Positions 53,029 to 61,498 of a DNA stretch of 64,000 bases are shown here, piece after piece (within the stretch, counting starts at the first letter, position 1; each line of letters starts with the position of its first letter). The notes under the pieces were generated by a model. It had not been told where the DNA came from. It searched no databases and saw only the letters and a program-made list of their open reading frames with translations. Location of the stretch: contig NZ_UGSI01000001.1 of assembly GCF_900454495.1 (NCBI RefSeq), positions 62,001-126,000 on the forward strand, given 5' to 3'. This DNA is from Paenibacillus macerans (lineage in GTDB: Bacteria; Bacillota; Bacilli; Paenibacillales; Paenibacillaceae). Position numbers and translations under genes: made by a program.

Positions 53029-53701
53029 GATGATCCAACCTTTAAACTGGGACTGGTTCAGACACCGCAAAGTTTCTATAACCCGGATCTGTTCCAGTTC
53101 AATCTGTATGCAGAGCAAGGAATCCCGAATGAACAGGACTTCATTTCCCGCGAGGTGAATATTCTGCGCAATGCGGTTGCGTATACGGGCAGTAACACCG
53201 TGATCTCCCGGCAAGGGATGGTGGATATGGGAGGATTCCCGCTGAACACCATTACGGAGGATTTTGAGACAAGCATCCGTCTGCAGCAAGAAGGATATAT
53301 TACGTATGCTACGCAGGAGGTTCAAGCCGTAGAGCAGACGGCGACTACGATTCCAAACATTGATCAAACAGCGGATTCGCTGGGCGAGGGGCATTATTCA
53401 GAGTTTGCAAAATACGCGTGCACCCCTCCCCAGAAAACTTCCTTTCTGGACAAGAGTGACCTATGTGAGCAGTTTTTTATACTGGTGGTCTTTTTTCAAT
53501 CGGCTGATCTTTATCTTGTCTCCGATTCTGTTTGCCTTGTTTGATTTCCAGATCGTAAATACAACCTTTTGGCAGATTCTGATTTTCTGGCTGGTTCATA
53601 ATTTGATCGCTTTGTTTTACGCCTTATTCTTCATGATTGGGCGCCGCGCATACCGGGAGAATGAACGGATACGGGCGCAGGAGGATGTCCGGAGCAGATG
53701 A
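53029..53701 (+). pseudogene. Decayed processive GT2 glycosyltransferase (cellulose-synthase-like)
   Basis: The first frame gives LGLVQTPQSFYNPDLFQFN and the acceptor-site motif TITEDFETSIRLQQEG; the second frame, entered near 53357 by a one-base shift, gives IKQRIRWARGIIQSLQ (the Q-x-x-R-W motif) and several membrane helices (YWWSFFNRLIFILSPILFAL). Together these are the second half of a membrane-embedded processive glycosyltransferase of the BcsA/hyaluronan-synthase type. The donor-binding half is missing. With the frameshift it cannot make a working enzyme. Confidence 0.8.
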
Positions 53702-53970
53702 ATCTATGGGATACCGCGTATGATGATATGTACAATTGCAGGGGCATTGCTGCCGTATTTTGGCTGGAGCTGGCGCATGGCAACGGTATTCCACGGTGCG
53801 AGCAACAAGTTCGAGGGGCCGCTGCGGCACTAAAGGCAGGTGAAACAGCAGACCAGAAGTGGGAGATCCTGGTGCTCTTCTTGAAATCCAGCGTGGATAT
53901 TACGACTAGACCTGTTCTGGGCCTTGTTATTTTTCAAATTGCGGCGATTGCAGCCTCGATTGTGGCCTAG
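53698..53970 (+). pseudogene. Continuation of the decayed glycosyltransferase region
   Basis: A 90-codon open frame overlaps the previous stop (TGATGAA). Its end (TTRPVLGLVIFQIAAIAASIVA) looks like a membrane helix, but its first half is better in another frame (TIAGALLPYFGWSWRMATVF), indicating further frame damage around 53730-53830. I do not recognise the original protein; it is probably the C-terminal part of, or partner to, the glycosyltransferase. Confidence 0.4.
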
Positions 53971-54257
53971 TGGTGCTTAAGAAAAATTGGAATCTGTGGA
54001 AAGTGCTGATTGCACTGAATGTGGTGGTTGTACTGTGCTATGCCGGCATCCTGGCCTTGTATCTGCTCTCCATGCCGCTGGATGAAGCGATCCGACTGGC
54101 CGGTTTTGAGCGTAATGCCTCAAGTATCGTTGTGTTATTTGCTGGTGGATTGGTGCTTTGCGCCGCTGTTGACATGGAGCGCACGTTTCATTACCGGATT
54201 GGTGAGGTTCCTGACTATCAGGCTTTCAAGACGGTGCAGACGAATGGGAAGAAATAA
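53970..54257 (+). CDS. Small membrane protein of the glycosyltransferase remnant
   Basis: A 95-aa open frame starting at GTG 53970, overlapping the preceding stop (TAGTG). It has two predicted membrane helices (VLIALNVVVVLCYAGILALYL and SSIVVLFAGGLVLCAAVDM) and a polar C-terminus (FHYRIGEVPDYQAFKTVQTNG). It appears intact but follows a dead operon partner, so it may no longer be used. The family is not recognised. Confidence 0.45.
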   Translation: MVLKKNWNLWKVLIALNVVVVLCYAGILALYLLSMPLDEAIRLAGFERNASSIVVLFAGGLVLCAAVDMERTFHYRIGEVPDYQAFKTVQTNGKK

Positions 54258-54302
54258 TGATACAAGACAGTTTGTGTAAGTAAAGGGAAAATCATTTTTT
54301 AG

Positions 54303-54316
54303 GTGATACAGATCAC
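54303..54316. promoter_or_regulatory. Crp/Fnr-family binding site candidate
   Basis: GTGATACAGATCAC is a palindrome matching TGTGA-N6-TCACA in its conserved part (GTGA-N6-TCAC). Its centre is 54309.5, exactly 41.5 bp before the start predicted from the -10 box at 54339, the standard class II activator position. Confidence 0.5.
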
Positions 54317-54338
54317 AGATACAGTAACACCCCGCTGT

Positions 54339-54344
54339 TATACT
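54339..54344 (+). promoter_or_regulatory. -10 box of the candidate RNA
   Basis: TATACT, with no good -35 hexamer 17 bp upstream, as expected for an activator-dependent promoter. Predicted start about 54351. Confidence 0.45.
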
Positions 54345-54350
54345 ACAGTT

Positions 54351-54474
54351 AAGCCGACATCACTTTGCAAGCACCCCGCCGGACGTATTGGTGAGGAGAG
54401 ATTCCTGTTTTTCCGTCCAATACGTCCGTGCGACCAGCGACTCTTATAGGAGTAGCAGGGTGCTTCTTTTTTTT
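54351..54474 (+). ncRNA. Candidate structured small RNA with intrinsic terminator
   Basis: About 124 nt. AAGCACCC (54369-54376) pairs with GGGTGCTT (54458-54465) to close a three-way junction. One branch is GGACGTATTGG (54381-54391) with CCAATACGTCC (54417-54427), perfect over 11 bp and carrying a small AGGA/TCCT hairpin; the other is ACTC/GAGT (54440-54453). A CTTTTTTTT tract follows the closing stem, so the whole fold acts as terminator. The large loop is pyrimidine-rich at its 3' side. It contains no obvious ORF. Alternatively it is only a complex terminator or leader; hinT begins 60 bp later. Confidence 0.5.
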
Positions 54475-54533
54475 GCCTTTTTTCGGTATGATGGATTTAT
54501 CGTGAAATGACAACCGAAATTAGGAGGATCAAG

Positions 54534-54899
54534 ATGGACAACTGTTTGTTCTGTAAAATCGTAGAAGGATCGATTCCGTCCAGCAAAGTTTACGAAGATG
54601 AGCGGTTTCTCGTTTTCCGCGATATTCAGCCGGCCGCGCCCGTGCACGTGCTGATCATTCCGAAGAAGCATATCGGTTCGATGAACGAGGTCGCTCCGGA
54701 GGATTTTGTTCTGATCGGCGAAATGCACCGGATCGCCCAGGACGTCGCCAAACAGCTTGGCGTCGCCGAAAGCGGCTACCGTTTGATCAACAATTGCGGC
54801 CCGGACAGCGGACAGGCGGTGCAGCATATCCATTACCATCTGCTTGGCGGTGCGAAGCTGGGGGCTTTGGCACAATCTTCCGACTCGCATGCGCTGTAA
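54534..54899 (+). CDS. hinT: HIT family purine nucleoside phosphoramidase
   Basis: A 121-aa histidine-triad protein with the triad in QAVQHIHYHLLGG and the N-terminal zinc-binding CLFCKIVEG. HinT-type enzymes hydrolyse adenosine 5'-phosphoramidates and acyl-adenylates; the cellular role is unclear. AGGAGGATCAAG precedes ATG 54534; nine extra in-frame codons upstream are not needed. Base composition is GC-rich again, marking the return to core genome. hinT-rpsU-yqeY order is conserved in related spore-formers. Confidence 0.96.
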   Translation: MDNCLFCKIVEGSIPSSKVYEDERFLVFRDIQPAAPVHVLIIPKKHIGSMNEVAPEDFVLIGEMHRIAQDVAKQLGVAESGYRLINNCGPDSGQAVQHIHYHLLGGAKLGALAQSSDSHAL

Positions 54900-54914
54900 A
54901 GGGCATTTAGAAGG

Positions 54915-54944
54915 TTGACACTCTATTTCACTTTCCCCTATAAT
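54915..54944 (+). promoter_or_regulatory. SigA promoter of rpsU
   Basis: TTGACA (54915-54920) and TATAAT (54939-54944) match the consensus at all twelve positions, with an 18-bp spacer. Confidence 0.88.
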
Positions 54945-55002
54945 GAAGTTTGATGAACCGTGTTATGCTCTTGGACGGTCTGGTCGGAGGGAGGGAAAAC
55001 TG

Positions 55003-55176
55003 GTGTCTGAAACTAAAGTTCGCAAAAACGAGACAATTGATGCTGCACTTCGTCGCTTTAAACGTTCCATCGCGAAAGATGGAGTATTGGCTGAGGTGAA
55101 GAAACGTAAGCATTATGAAAAGCCAAGCGTAAAGCGCAAGAAAAAGTCCGAGGCTGCTCGTAAGAGAAAGTTTTAG
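55003..55176 (+). CDS. rpsU: 30S ribosomal protein S21
   Basis: S21 is a short basic protein near the mRNA 3'-end binding region of the small subunit. The 57-aa product (SETKVRKNETIDAALRRFKR, then VKKRKHYEKPSVKRKKKSEA) is typical. Start at GTG 55003 with GGAGGGAGGG upstream; the longer frame back to 54943 runs into the promoter. yqeY begins 15 bp after its stop, as in Bacillus. Confidence 0.97.
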   Translation: MSETKVRKNETIDAALRRFKRSIAKDGVLAEVKKRKHYEKPSVKRKKKSEAARKRKF

Positions 55177-55191
55177 GAGGATTTAGCTGCT

Positions 55192-55635
55192 ATGAATCTT
55201 AGCGAGCGATTGAACGAAGATATGAAGCAAGCGATGAAGAATCAAGACAAGTTCAAGCTCTCCACCATACGAATGGTTCGCGCTACGATGAAAAATCTTG
55301 AAATAGATTTGAAAAGAACTTTGAACGATAATGAAGTGCTTGATATCCTTAGTCGTGAAATCAAACAGCGCAAAGATGCCCTCCAAGAATTTGAAAAAGC
55401 GGGTCGCGACGATCTTGCCGCACAAGTGAAAGCGGAAGCGGAGATCCTTGCTGAGTACCTTCCCGAACAGCTAACCGAAGAAGAAATTAAAGTCATTGTA
55501 CAGCAGACCATCCAGGAAACCGGTGCTTCTTCGAAAGCCGATATCGGGAAAGTGATGAGCGCGCTCATGCCGAAGGTCAAAGGCCGGGCAGAAGGCAAGC
55601 TCGTAAACCAGGCGGTTCAACAGCTTTTGCAATAA
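55192..55635 (+). CDS. yqeY: GatB/YqeY domain protein
   Basis: The 147-aa protein has the YqeY fold: MKNQDKFKLSTIRMVRATMK, IKQRKDALQEFEKAGRDDLA, AEILAEYLPEQLTEEEI and the C-terminal helix-turn DIGKVMSALMPKVKGRAEG, shared with the tail domain of GatB. It may bind tRNA, but the role is not established. AGGAGG precedes ATG 55192. It is co-transcribed with rpsU and ends at a terminator. Confidence 0.95.
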   Translation: MNLSERLNEDMKQAMKNQDKFKLSTIRMVRATMKNLEIDLKRTLNDNEVLDILSREIKQRKDALQEFEKAGRDDLAAQVKAEAEILAEYLPEQLTEEEIKVIVQQTIQETGASSKADIGKVMSALMPKVKGRAEGKLVNQAVQQLLQ

Positions 55636-55645
55636 CTCACAGACG

Positions 55646-55686
55646 AACACCTTCTACGTTATAGACGATGTAGAGGGTGTTTTTTC
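55646..55686 (+). terminator. Terminator of the rpsU-yqeY operon
   Basis: AACACCTTCTAC (55646-55657) pairs with GTAGAGGGTGTT (55670-55681), followed by TTTTTC. Confidence 0.9.
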
Positions 55687-55773
55687 ATTATGTTGGCCGG
55701 TGCTGAAAAAGCCGGGCTGTTTGAACACGCATTTAATCCCGTTCTCCTGGCGAGGGCGGGATTTTTTCCATTT

Positions 55774-55802
55774 TCATAAATCCGCGGACCCCCGCATAAT
55801 TT
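55774..55802 (+). promoter_or_regulatory. Candidate SigE (mother-cell) promoter of yqfCD
   Basis: TCATAAA (55774-55780), 14 bp, CATAATTT (55795-55802) fits the SigE pattern KMATATT-N14-CATACANT with few mismatches. Mother-cell expression of yqfCD is known in Bacillus. Confidence 0.45.
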
Positions 55803-55831
55803 GTACAGTAGGGGAAGGAGGATTGCCTCAT

Positions 55832-56119
55832 ATGAGCCGGTTTGTCCGCAAAATCCGCAAATGGACGGTCGATGCGCTCGACCTGCCCAGCGACCTTGTA
55901 TACGATTTGCCGAGGCTCACCTTGATCGGAGGTCAGCAGCTGTACATAGAGAATCACCGGGGCGTCGTCAACTTTTCTCCCGAGGAGCTGCATTTGGCGC
56001 TAAGCCAAGGCACTCTGGAGGTAGAGGGCAAAGAGCTGGTCATCAAAGCGATCATGCCCGAGGAAGTGGTTATTGAGGGCCGAATATTCGGCATTAAATA
56101 TCGAGGAATGGAGGAGTAA
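55832..56119 (+). CDS. yqfC: Sporulation protein YqfC
   Basis: A 95-aa YabP/YqfC family protein (DLPSDLVYDLPRLTLIGGQQ, IENHRGVVNFSPEELHLAL, GIKYRGMEE). Made in the mother cell in Bacillus; role in spore formation is poorly defined. GGAAGGAGGATTGCC precedes ATG 55832; the frame is open back to 55700 but without a ribosome binding site. yqfD follows after three bases. Confidence 0.93.
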   Translation: MSRFVRKIRKWTVDALDLPSDLVYDLPRLTLIGGQQLYIENHRGVVNFSPEELHLALSQGTLEVEGKELVIKAIMPEEVVIEGRIFGIKYRGMEE

Positions 56120-56122
56120 AAC

Positions 56123-57304
56123 GTGAGATCACCGGCCATCACCAAGCTGCGCGGCGTCGTCACCATCCTGGTCCGCGGGGAGAAGATCGAACAGCTCGTC
56201 AACGAGCTGGCCGGACAAGGCATCGAGGTCTGGGACGTAATGCCTTTGCCGGGAGGACAAATGGAAATGAAAGTGGGGCTTTCCGATTTTTTTCGCTTGC
56301 GTCCCTTTTTAAAACGGACAGGCTGCCGGATGTCGGTCAAAGGACGGTCAGGGCTGCCTTTTATTTTGACGCGGGTCCGGAAAAGAAAAGCGTTTATCGC
56401 CGGCTTTGCCTTTTTTATCGCGGCGATCTTTTGTTTATCCTCGCTGGTATGGGACATCAACGTCCAGGGCAACGAAAAAATCGCCACCGAGGACGTGCTG
56501 GCCGCCGCCAAGCAGGAAGGGCTTTATCCGTTTCAGTGGATTTTTCGCCTGCCCAAACAGGACAAGCTGTCGGCGGAGTTGACGCGCAAGCTTCCGGGGA
56601 CTTCCTGGGTCGGCGTCTCCCGGACCGGCACGCGGATCACGATTCAGGTGGTGGAGGCGACCAAGCCGAAGGAACAAACGCTGCTCAGCCCGCGCCATCT
56701 CGTCAGCAAAAGCGATGCGGTCGTTTCCCATATATACGCGGAAAAAGGCCAGCCGGAAGTGGGCAAAAACGACCGGGTCAAAAAAGGACAGGTGCTCGTA
56801 TCCGGTTTCCAAGGCGGGAAGGCCGTCGTCTCCAAAGGCGTGGTGCGCGGCATCGTGTGGCATGAATACAAGATCGAGGTTCCGCTTTTGCATAAACAGA
56901 AAGTGTACACCGGGGAACGAAAGCAGCGGGGGTTCCTGTATTTCGGAAATACGGCGATCCAACTCACCGGTTACGGCAAAATTCCGTTCAAGCAGTCGGA
57001 GACATTGACCGAGCTTGATCCGCTCACCTGGAGGAAGTTCAAACTGCCGATCGGCTGGATGACCGAAAAGGTGCTGGAAACGACGGACATGGAATGGAAA
57101 CGGACCGCGGAGCAGGCCAAGCAGGAGGGAATCGAGCGGGCGAAACGGGATATTTTGGCCAAATACGGCGTGGACAGCGTCATTATGAATCAAAAAATTT
57201 TGCATGAGAACACAGACAATGGTAAAGTTTATATGAAAGTGCATTTTGAAGTAGAGCAAAACATTGCGGAAGAACTTCCGATAGTACAAGATCAAGGAGA
57301 ATGA
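56123..57304 (+). CDS. yqfD: Sporulation protein YqfD (SpoIV-related membrane protein)
   Basis: A 393-aa protein with an N-terminal small domain, one membrane helix (residues about 92-112, AFIAGFAFFIAAIFCLSSLVW) and a POTRA-like outer region (WDINVQGNEKIATEDVLAAA), then the YqfD domain (GQVLVSGFQGGKAVVSKGVV). Translation starts at GTG 56123 behind GGAGGAG. Required for efficient sporulation in Bacillus; biochemical role unknown. phoH starts six bases after its stop. Confidence 0.94.
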   Translation: MRSPAITKLRGVVTILVRGEKIEQLVNELAGQGIEVWDVMPLPGGQMEMKVGLSDFFRLRPFLKRTGCRMSVKGRSGLPFILTRVRKRKAFIAGFAFFIAAIFCLSSLVWDINVQGNEKIATEDVLAAAKQEGLYPFQWIFRLPKQDKLSAELTRKLPGTSWVGVSRTGTRITIQVVEATKPKEQTLLSPRHLVSKSDAVVSHIYAEKGQPEVGKNDRVKKGQVLVSGFQGGKAVVSKGVVRGIVWHEYKIEVPLLHKQKVYTGERKQRGFLYFGNTAIQLTGYGKIPFKQSETLTELDPLTWRKFKLPIGWMTEKVLETTDMEWKRTAEQAKQEGIERAKRDILAKYGVDSVIMNQKILHENTDNGKVYMKVHFEVEQNIAEELPIVQDQGE

Positions 57305-57310
57305 GGCTAT

Positions 57311-58282
57311 TTGTCTGAACAACTGGTGAGCATCAAGTTACCGCTTCAGAGCGCGGGGGAAGGCCTTGCTTTATTTGGACCCCAAGACGCGTTCCTGAAA
57401 TTAATCGAAGAGCATTTGCGCGCAGGCGTCGTTTTGCGCGAATCGGAAATTACGATCCGCGGCGAGCAGCATGAGGCGGAGAAAGTGGAGCAGTTGTTTG
57501 AGGTGTTGCTTGAACTGATTCGCAACGGGTACGTGTTGACCGAAAGGGACGTCCTCTATGCGATCGAACTCGCCAAGGATTTCCGGGCGGATCAACTGCT
57601 TGATCTATATAAAGGCGAAATTGCGGTCACCTACCGGGGCAAGCCGATCCGCGTCAAAACGATCGGACAGAAGCATTACGTCACGACGATCAAGAAACGG
57701 GATATCGTGTTTGGGGTCGGTCCGGCCGGTACGGGGAAGACGTATCTTGCGGTCGTGCTGGCGATCGCGGCGCTGAAGGAAGGAACGGTCAAACGGATCA
57801 TTTTAACCCGGCCCGCGGTGGAGGCCGGAGAGAGCCTCGGCTTTTTGCCGGGCGATCTGCAGGAGAAGGTGGACCCTTACCTGCGGCCGCTTTACGATGC
57901 GCTCTATGACGTAATGGGGCCGGAGCAAACGGCCAAAGCGCTGGAGCGGGGCTTGATCGAGATCGCGCCGCTGGCGTATATGCGCGGCCGGACATTGGAC
58001 GATTCGTTTATCATTTTGGACGAGGCTCAAAATACGACGCCGGAGCAAATGAAGATGTTCCTGACCCGCCTTGGTTTCGGCTCCAAGATGGTCATTACCG
58101 GAGACGTTACGCAGATCGACTTGCCCAAAGGCAAGAAGTCGGGACTGGTGGAAGCCAGAGCGGTTTTAAGCGGCATCGAGGAGATCGGTTTCGTTTATTT
58201 TGCCGAATCGGACGTTGTCCGCCATTCGCTGGTACAGAAAATCATTGTTGCATATGACCGTGCTGCTGAAAATCAAGGGTAA
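57311..58282 (+). CDS. phoH: PhoH family ATPase
   Basis: A 323-aa protein with a P-loop GPAGTGKTYLAVVLA and Walker B IILDEAQNTTPEQMKMFLTR. PhoH proteins are ATPases linked to RNA metabolism and, through neighbouring ybeY, to ribosome quality control. Start is TTG 57311. It lies in the conserved run yqfD-phoH-pgpH-ybeY-dgkA-cdd-era, with gaps of a few bases, indicating one transcript. Confidence 0.96.
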   Translation: MSEQLVSIKLPLQSAGEGLALFGPQDAFLKLIEEHLRAGVVLRESEITIRGEQHEAEKVEQLFEVLLELIRNGYVLTERDVLYAIELAKDFRADQLLDLYKGEIAVTYRGKPIRVKTIGQKHYVTTIKKRDIVFGVGPAGTGKTYLAVVLAIAALKEGTVKRIILTRPAVEAGESLGFLPGDLQEKVDPYLRPLYDALYDVMGPEQTAKALERGLIEIAPLAYMRGRTLDDSFIILDEAQNTTPEQMKMFLTRLGFGSKMVITGDVTQIDLPKGKKSGLVEARAVLSGIEEIGFVYFAESDVVRHSLVQKIIVAYDRAAENQG

Positions 58283-58299
58283 GCAGGAGGGCTGTCTTT

Positions 58300-60597
58300 A
58301 TGACGAATAACGATCAGCAAAATAAAGGCGCGTTTCAATCCACCTTTGCGGGATGGAAACATAGCACAACGGTGCGTTATTTGTTGTACGTGGTGCTTGT
58401 CGTTATGCTGTATGCCGGCATGGCGCCCAAACTGCTGCCCGAAACCTATGACATCGCCGTGGGGCTGCCCAGCGACAAAGAGATTCTGGCGCCGATGGAC
58501 ATCCCGGACACCAAAGCGACGCTGAAGGCCCAGGAGGACGCGGCCGAGAAGGTCGGACAAGTTTATACGATCCTGCCGCTTCGCAATGAAGCGCTGGTCG
58601 GCCAGCTGCTGGACCGGATTTTCCGGCTGAATCAGGACGATCAGGTGTCCGAAGACGACAAAATCCAAATTTACCGCGAAGAGCTGCCGCAGCGCGTTAA
58701 GGACTACGTTCAAACTTTTATTATGAACAACCGCAACAATAGCGCTTATTCGGCGACCTTGTTTGAGGAAGTCACCCAGCGGATCGATGAACAGCAATAT
58801 CATATTTCCGAGGAAACGTTCATCAAAATTCCGCGGTTGACCGCCGAAGATATCAACGAAATGAAACCGGTGGCGGCCGACATCGTGGCCCGGTTGACGG
58901 CCGATTCGATCGTGGACGCTCAAACGGCCCGGACCAAGGTGGCGGAAATGGTCAGCACGAGTTCCCTGAGCAAGCGGACCTCCCGGGAAGTTGTGCAGGA
59001 ACTGGCGCGCCTGTCGATTACGGCCAACAAGTTTTACGATGAGGAAGCGACGAAGGCGGCCAAGGTCGAAGCGCGCGAAAATACGCCTACCGTATATATC
59101 AAGCAAGGGGACGTCCTCGTTAAAAAGGGTGAGAAAATCACCGAGGAAATGTATACCCTGCTGGAGAAAAACGGGCTGCTGAAGGACGAGGTCGACTATT
59201 CGCCGCAGTTCGGCCTGACTTTGCTGTCCCTGCTGATGGCGACGGGGCTGATTATGTATATCCGCCATTCGGAAGGAACCGGCCGGTTTAAATACAACAA
59301 CGCCCAATTCGTCATGCTGCTGATGATTATTTTGATTACGATCGTTTCGATGCATGTCATCAACCTATTGCAAGACGAGCAGCATCCGTACATCGGCTAT
59401 CTGGCGCCGATCGCCACGGGGGCGATGCTGATCACGCTGCTGCTGGAAGTGCCGCTGGCTTATATTTGCTCCATCCTGTTCAGCGTGTTGGCGAGCATCA
59501 TTTTGAATGTGCATCAAGGGGAGATTTTTGACTTCAAGTTCGGTTTTTTCGCCCTGGTCATCTCCTTTGCTTCGATCTTCGCCATTCATCGGGCCAGCCA
59601 GCGGTCGACGCTGCTCAAAGCGGGCATTATGATTTGCCTGTTCGGTTCGTTTGCCGTCTTTTCGCTGACCCTGCTTGACAACAACGACTGGACGCAAACC
59701 AGCACGCTGTACGATTTGGGTTTTGCCGTGGCGGGTGGCCTGTTAACGACGATCCTCGTCATCGGCTTGATGCCGTTTTTCGAGGTGACGTTCGGCATTT
59801 TGTCCGCGCTGAAGCTGGTGGAGCTGTCCAACCCGAACCACCCGCTGCTGCGCAAGCTGCTGACGGAAACGCCGGGAACGTACCACCACAGCGTCATGGT
59901 CGGCAATTTGTCGGAGGCGGCCGCGGAGGCGATCGGAGCCAACGGGCTGCTCTGCCGGGTCGGGTCGTATTACCATGATATCGGCAAGACGAAGCGGCCA
60001 AGTTATTTTATCGAGAACCAGAACAATATGGAAAATCCGCATGACTTCATCGATCCGAAACTGAGCAAATCGATCATTATCGCCCATGCCCGGGACGGCG
60101 CGGAAATGCAGAAGGAATATAAAATCCCCAAGCCGATTCGCGATATCGCCGAGCAGCATCACGGAACGACCTTTTTGCATTATTTTTACCACAAGGCGTT
60201 GCGCCTGGCTGAAGAGCAAGGGGTAGAGCCCGACTTCACCGAAGAGGATTTCCGCTATCCGGGGCCCAAAGCCCAGTCCAAGGAGGCGGCCGTCGTCGGC
60301 ATCGCCGACAGCGTGGAGGCGGCGGTGCGCTCGCTGCGTAAGCCGACGGTGGAACAAGTTGAATCGATGATCGAGAAAATCATCAAAAGCCGGCTGGACG
60401 ATCACCAGTTCAACGAATGCGATTTGACGCTGCGCGAGCTGGATATCATCGCCCAAACGCTGAAGGAAACCGTCATGGGGATCTTCCATTCCCGGATCGA
60501 ATATCCGGAGGAAATCAAGAAAAGCCGGGAAAACAAGAATGAAGAGAAGGACAGGGGGCAGGGCGTAAATGGGCCTACAACTGGCTTGGAGCAATGA
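58300..60597 (+). CDS. pgpH: 7TM-HD cyclic di-AMP phosphodiesterase PgpH
   Basis: The 765-aa protein has an N-terminal membrane helix, an extracellular 7TMR-HDED domain (residues about 60-295), seven membrane helices (about 305-490) and a cytoplasmic HD domain with YHHSVMVGNLSEAAAE, SYYHDIGKTKRP and IAEQHHGT. This architecture hydrolyses c-di-AMP to pApA in Listeria and Bacillus. GCAGGAGGG precedes ATG 58300. Its last 29 bases overlap ybeY. Confidence 0.96.
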   Translation: MTNNDQQNKGAFQSTFAGWKHSTTVRYLLYVVLVVMLYAGMAPKLLPETYDIAVGLPSDKEILAPMDIPDTKATLKAQEDAAEKVGQVYTILPLRNEALVGQLLDRIFRLNQDDQVSEDDKIQIYREELPQRVKDYVQTFIMNNRNNSAYSATLFEEVTQRIDEQQYHISEETFIKIPRLTAEDINEMKPVAADIVARLTADSIVDAQTARTKVAEMVSTSSLSKRTSREVVQELARLSITANKFYDEEATKAAKVEARENTPTVYIKQGDVLVKKGEKITEEMYTLLEKNGLLKDEVDYSPQFGLTLLSLLMATGLIMYIRHSEGTGRFKYNNAQFVMLLMIILITIVSMHVINLLQDEQHPYIGYLAPIATGAMLITLLLEVPLAYICSILFSVLASIILNVHQGEIFDFKFGFFALVISFASIFAIHRASQRSTLLKAGIMICLFGSFAVFSLTLLDNNDWTQTSTLYDLGFAVAGGLLTTILVIGLMPFFEVTFGILSALKLVELSNPNHPLLRKLLTETPGTYHHSVMVGNLSEAAAEAIGANGLLCRVGSYYHDIGKTKRPSYFIENQNNMENPHDFIDPKLSKSIIIAHARDGAEMQKEYKIPKPIRDIAEQHHGTTFLHYFYHKALRLAEEQGVEPDFTEEDFRYPGPKAQSKEAAVVGIADSVEAAVRSLRKPTVEQVESMIEKIIKSRLDDHQFNECDLTLRELDIIAQTLKETVMGIFHSRIEYPEEIKKSRENKNEEKDRGQGVNGPTTGLEQ

Positions 60598-61066
60598 GCA
60601 AGATAAAATGGAGATCGGCCAGGAACTGATCGATTTGCTTGACCGGGTGCTGCAGATCGCGGGAGAAACGGAGGGCATTACCGAAGGGGAAGTCGCTTTG
60701 ACGTTCGTGGACGATGCCGCGATCCATGAGCTGAACCGGGATTACCGCGGGATCGACCGCCCGACCGACGTCCTGTCGTTTGCGATGAACGAGTCGCTGG
60801 ACGAGGAGCCGGAAATCGTTTACGAGCTTGAAGAAGATGAGGAACTGGACGATTTGACCGACGTGCTCGGCGACATCATCATTTCCGTCGAGAAGGCCAA
60901 GGCGCAAAGCGAAGAATACGGGCATTCCATCGAACGCGAAATCGGCTTTTTGTTCGTTCACGGGTTTTTGCATTTGCTTGGCTACGATCATCAGGATGCG
61001 GCGAGCGAAGCGGAAATGATGGGCAAGCAGGAAGCGGCTCTGGCCAAGGTGGGGCTGACCCGCTGA
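60569..61066 (+). CDS. ybeY: Endoribonuclease YbeY
   Basis: A 165-aa metal-dependent RNase for 16S rRNA 3'-end maturation and ribosome quality control. The zinc site is HGFLHLLGYDH (H-x3-H-x5-H pattern) and the N-terminal DYRGIDRPTDVLSF is conserved. An acidic insert (ESLDEEPEIVYELEEDEEL) lies between them. ATG 60569 overlaps the end of pgpH; its stop overlaps the dgkA start (TGATG). Confidence 0.96.
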   Translation: MGLQLAWSNEQDKMEIGQELIDLLDRVLQIAGETEGITEGEVALTFVDDAAIHELNRDYRGIDRPTDVLSFAMNESLDEEPEIVYELEEDEELDDLTDVLGDIIISVEKAKAQSEEYGHSIEREIGFLFVHGFLHLLGYDHQDAASEAEMMGKQEAALAKVGLTR

Positions 61067-61446
61067 TGAAGCCCAAAGCCGGGTGGGGCGCTTCGTTCCG
61101 GTATGCGTTCGCAGGGATTGCGGCTTCGCTGAAGACGCAGCGGAACTTGCGGTTTCACTGTTTTGCCGCCGTTCTCGTGATCGCGGCTTCCTTGTATTTT
61201 CGGCTTCCGCCCCGCGATATCGCCGTCCTGCTGCTGACGATCGCTTTGGTGATATCGCTCGAGCTAATGAACACGGCCGTTGAGACGGCGGTCGATCTCA
61301 TCACCCCGGAGCGGCATCCTCTCGCTAAACTGGCCAAGGATGCCGCTGCCGGGGCAGTGCTGGCTGCGGCGGTGTTTGCCGTCGTGATCGGGGTATTGAT
61401 CTTCTACCGGCCGGTTATAGCCTGGTTTCACGCTTTGTTCGGCTGA
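61066..61446 (+). CDS. dgkA: Undecaprenol/diacylglycerol kinase family protein
   Basis: The 126-aa integral membrane kinase has three helices and the family active-site motif ELMNTAVETAVDLI, preceded by RNLRFHCFAAVLV. In Gram-positive bacteria this enzyme phosphorylates undecaprenol for cell-wall lipid carrier recycling. It starts at ATG 61066 overlapping the ybeY stop. The spacer after it (61447-61979) contains a dispersed repeat. Confidence 0.95.
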   Translation: MKPKAGWGASFRYAFAGIAASLKTQRNLRFHCFAAVLVIAASLYFRLPPRDIAVLLLTIALVISLELMNTAVETAVDLITPERHPLAKLAKDAAAGAVLAAAVFAVVIGVLIFYRPVIAWFHALFG

Positions 61447-61498
61447 AACCTAGAAATCGGCGCATGACACCGGCAACTAGAGCCAGAACCAGACGGCA

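Noticed and set aside
54303..54480. SRP RNA, T-box or a known riboswitch before hinT
   Set aside because: The characteristic conserved loops of these classes are absent; only the fold and terminator are supported.
58273..59355. Minus-strand frame of 360 codons opposite pgpH
   Set aside because: pgpH architecture is complete on the plus strand.
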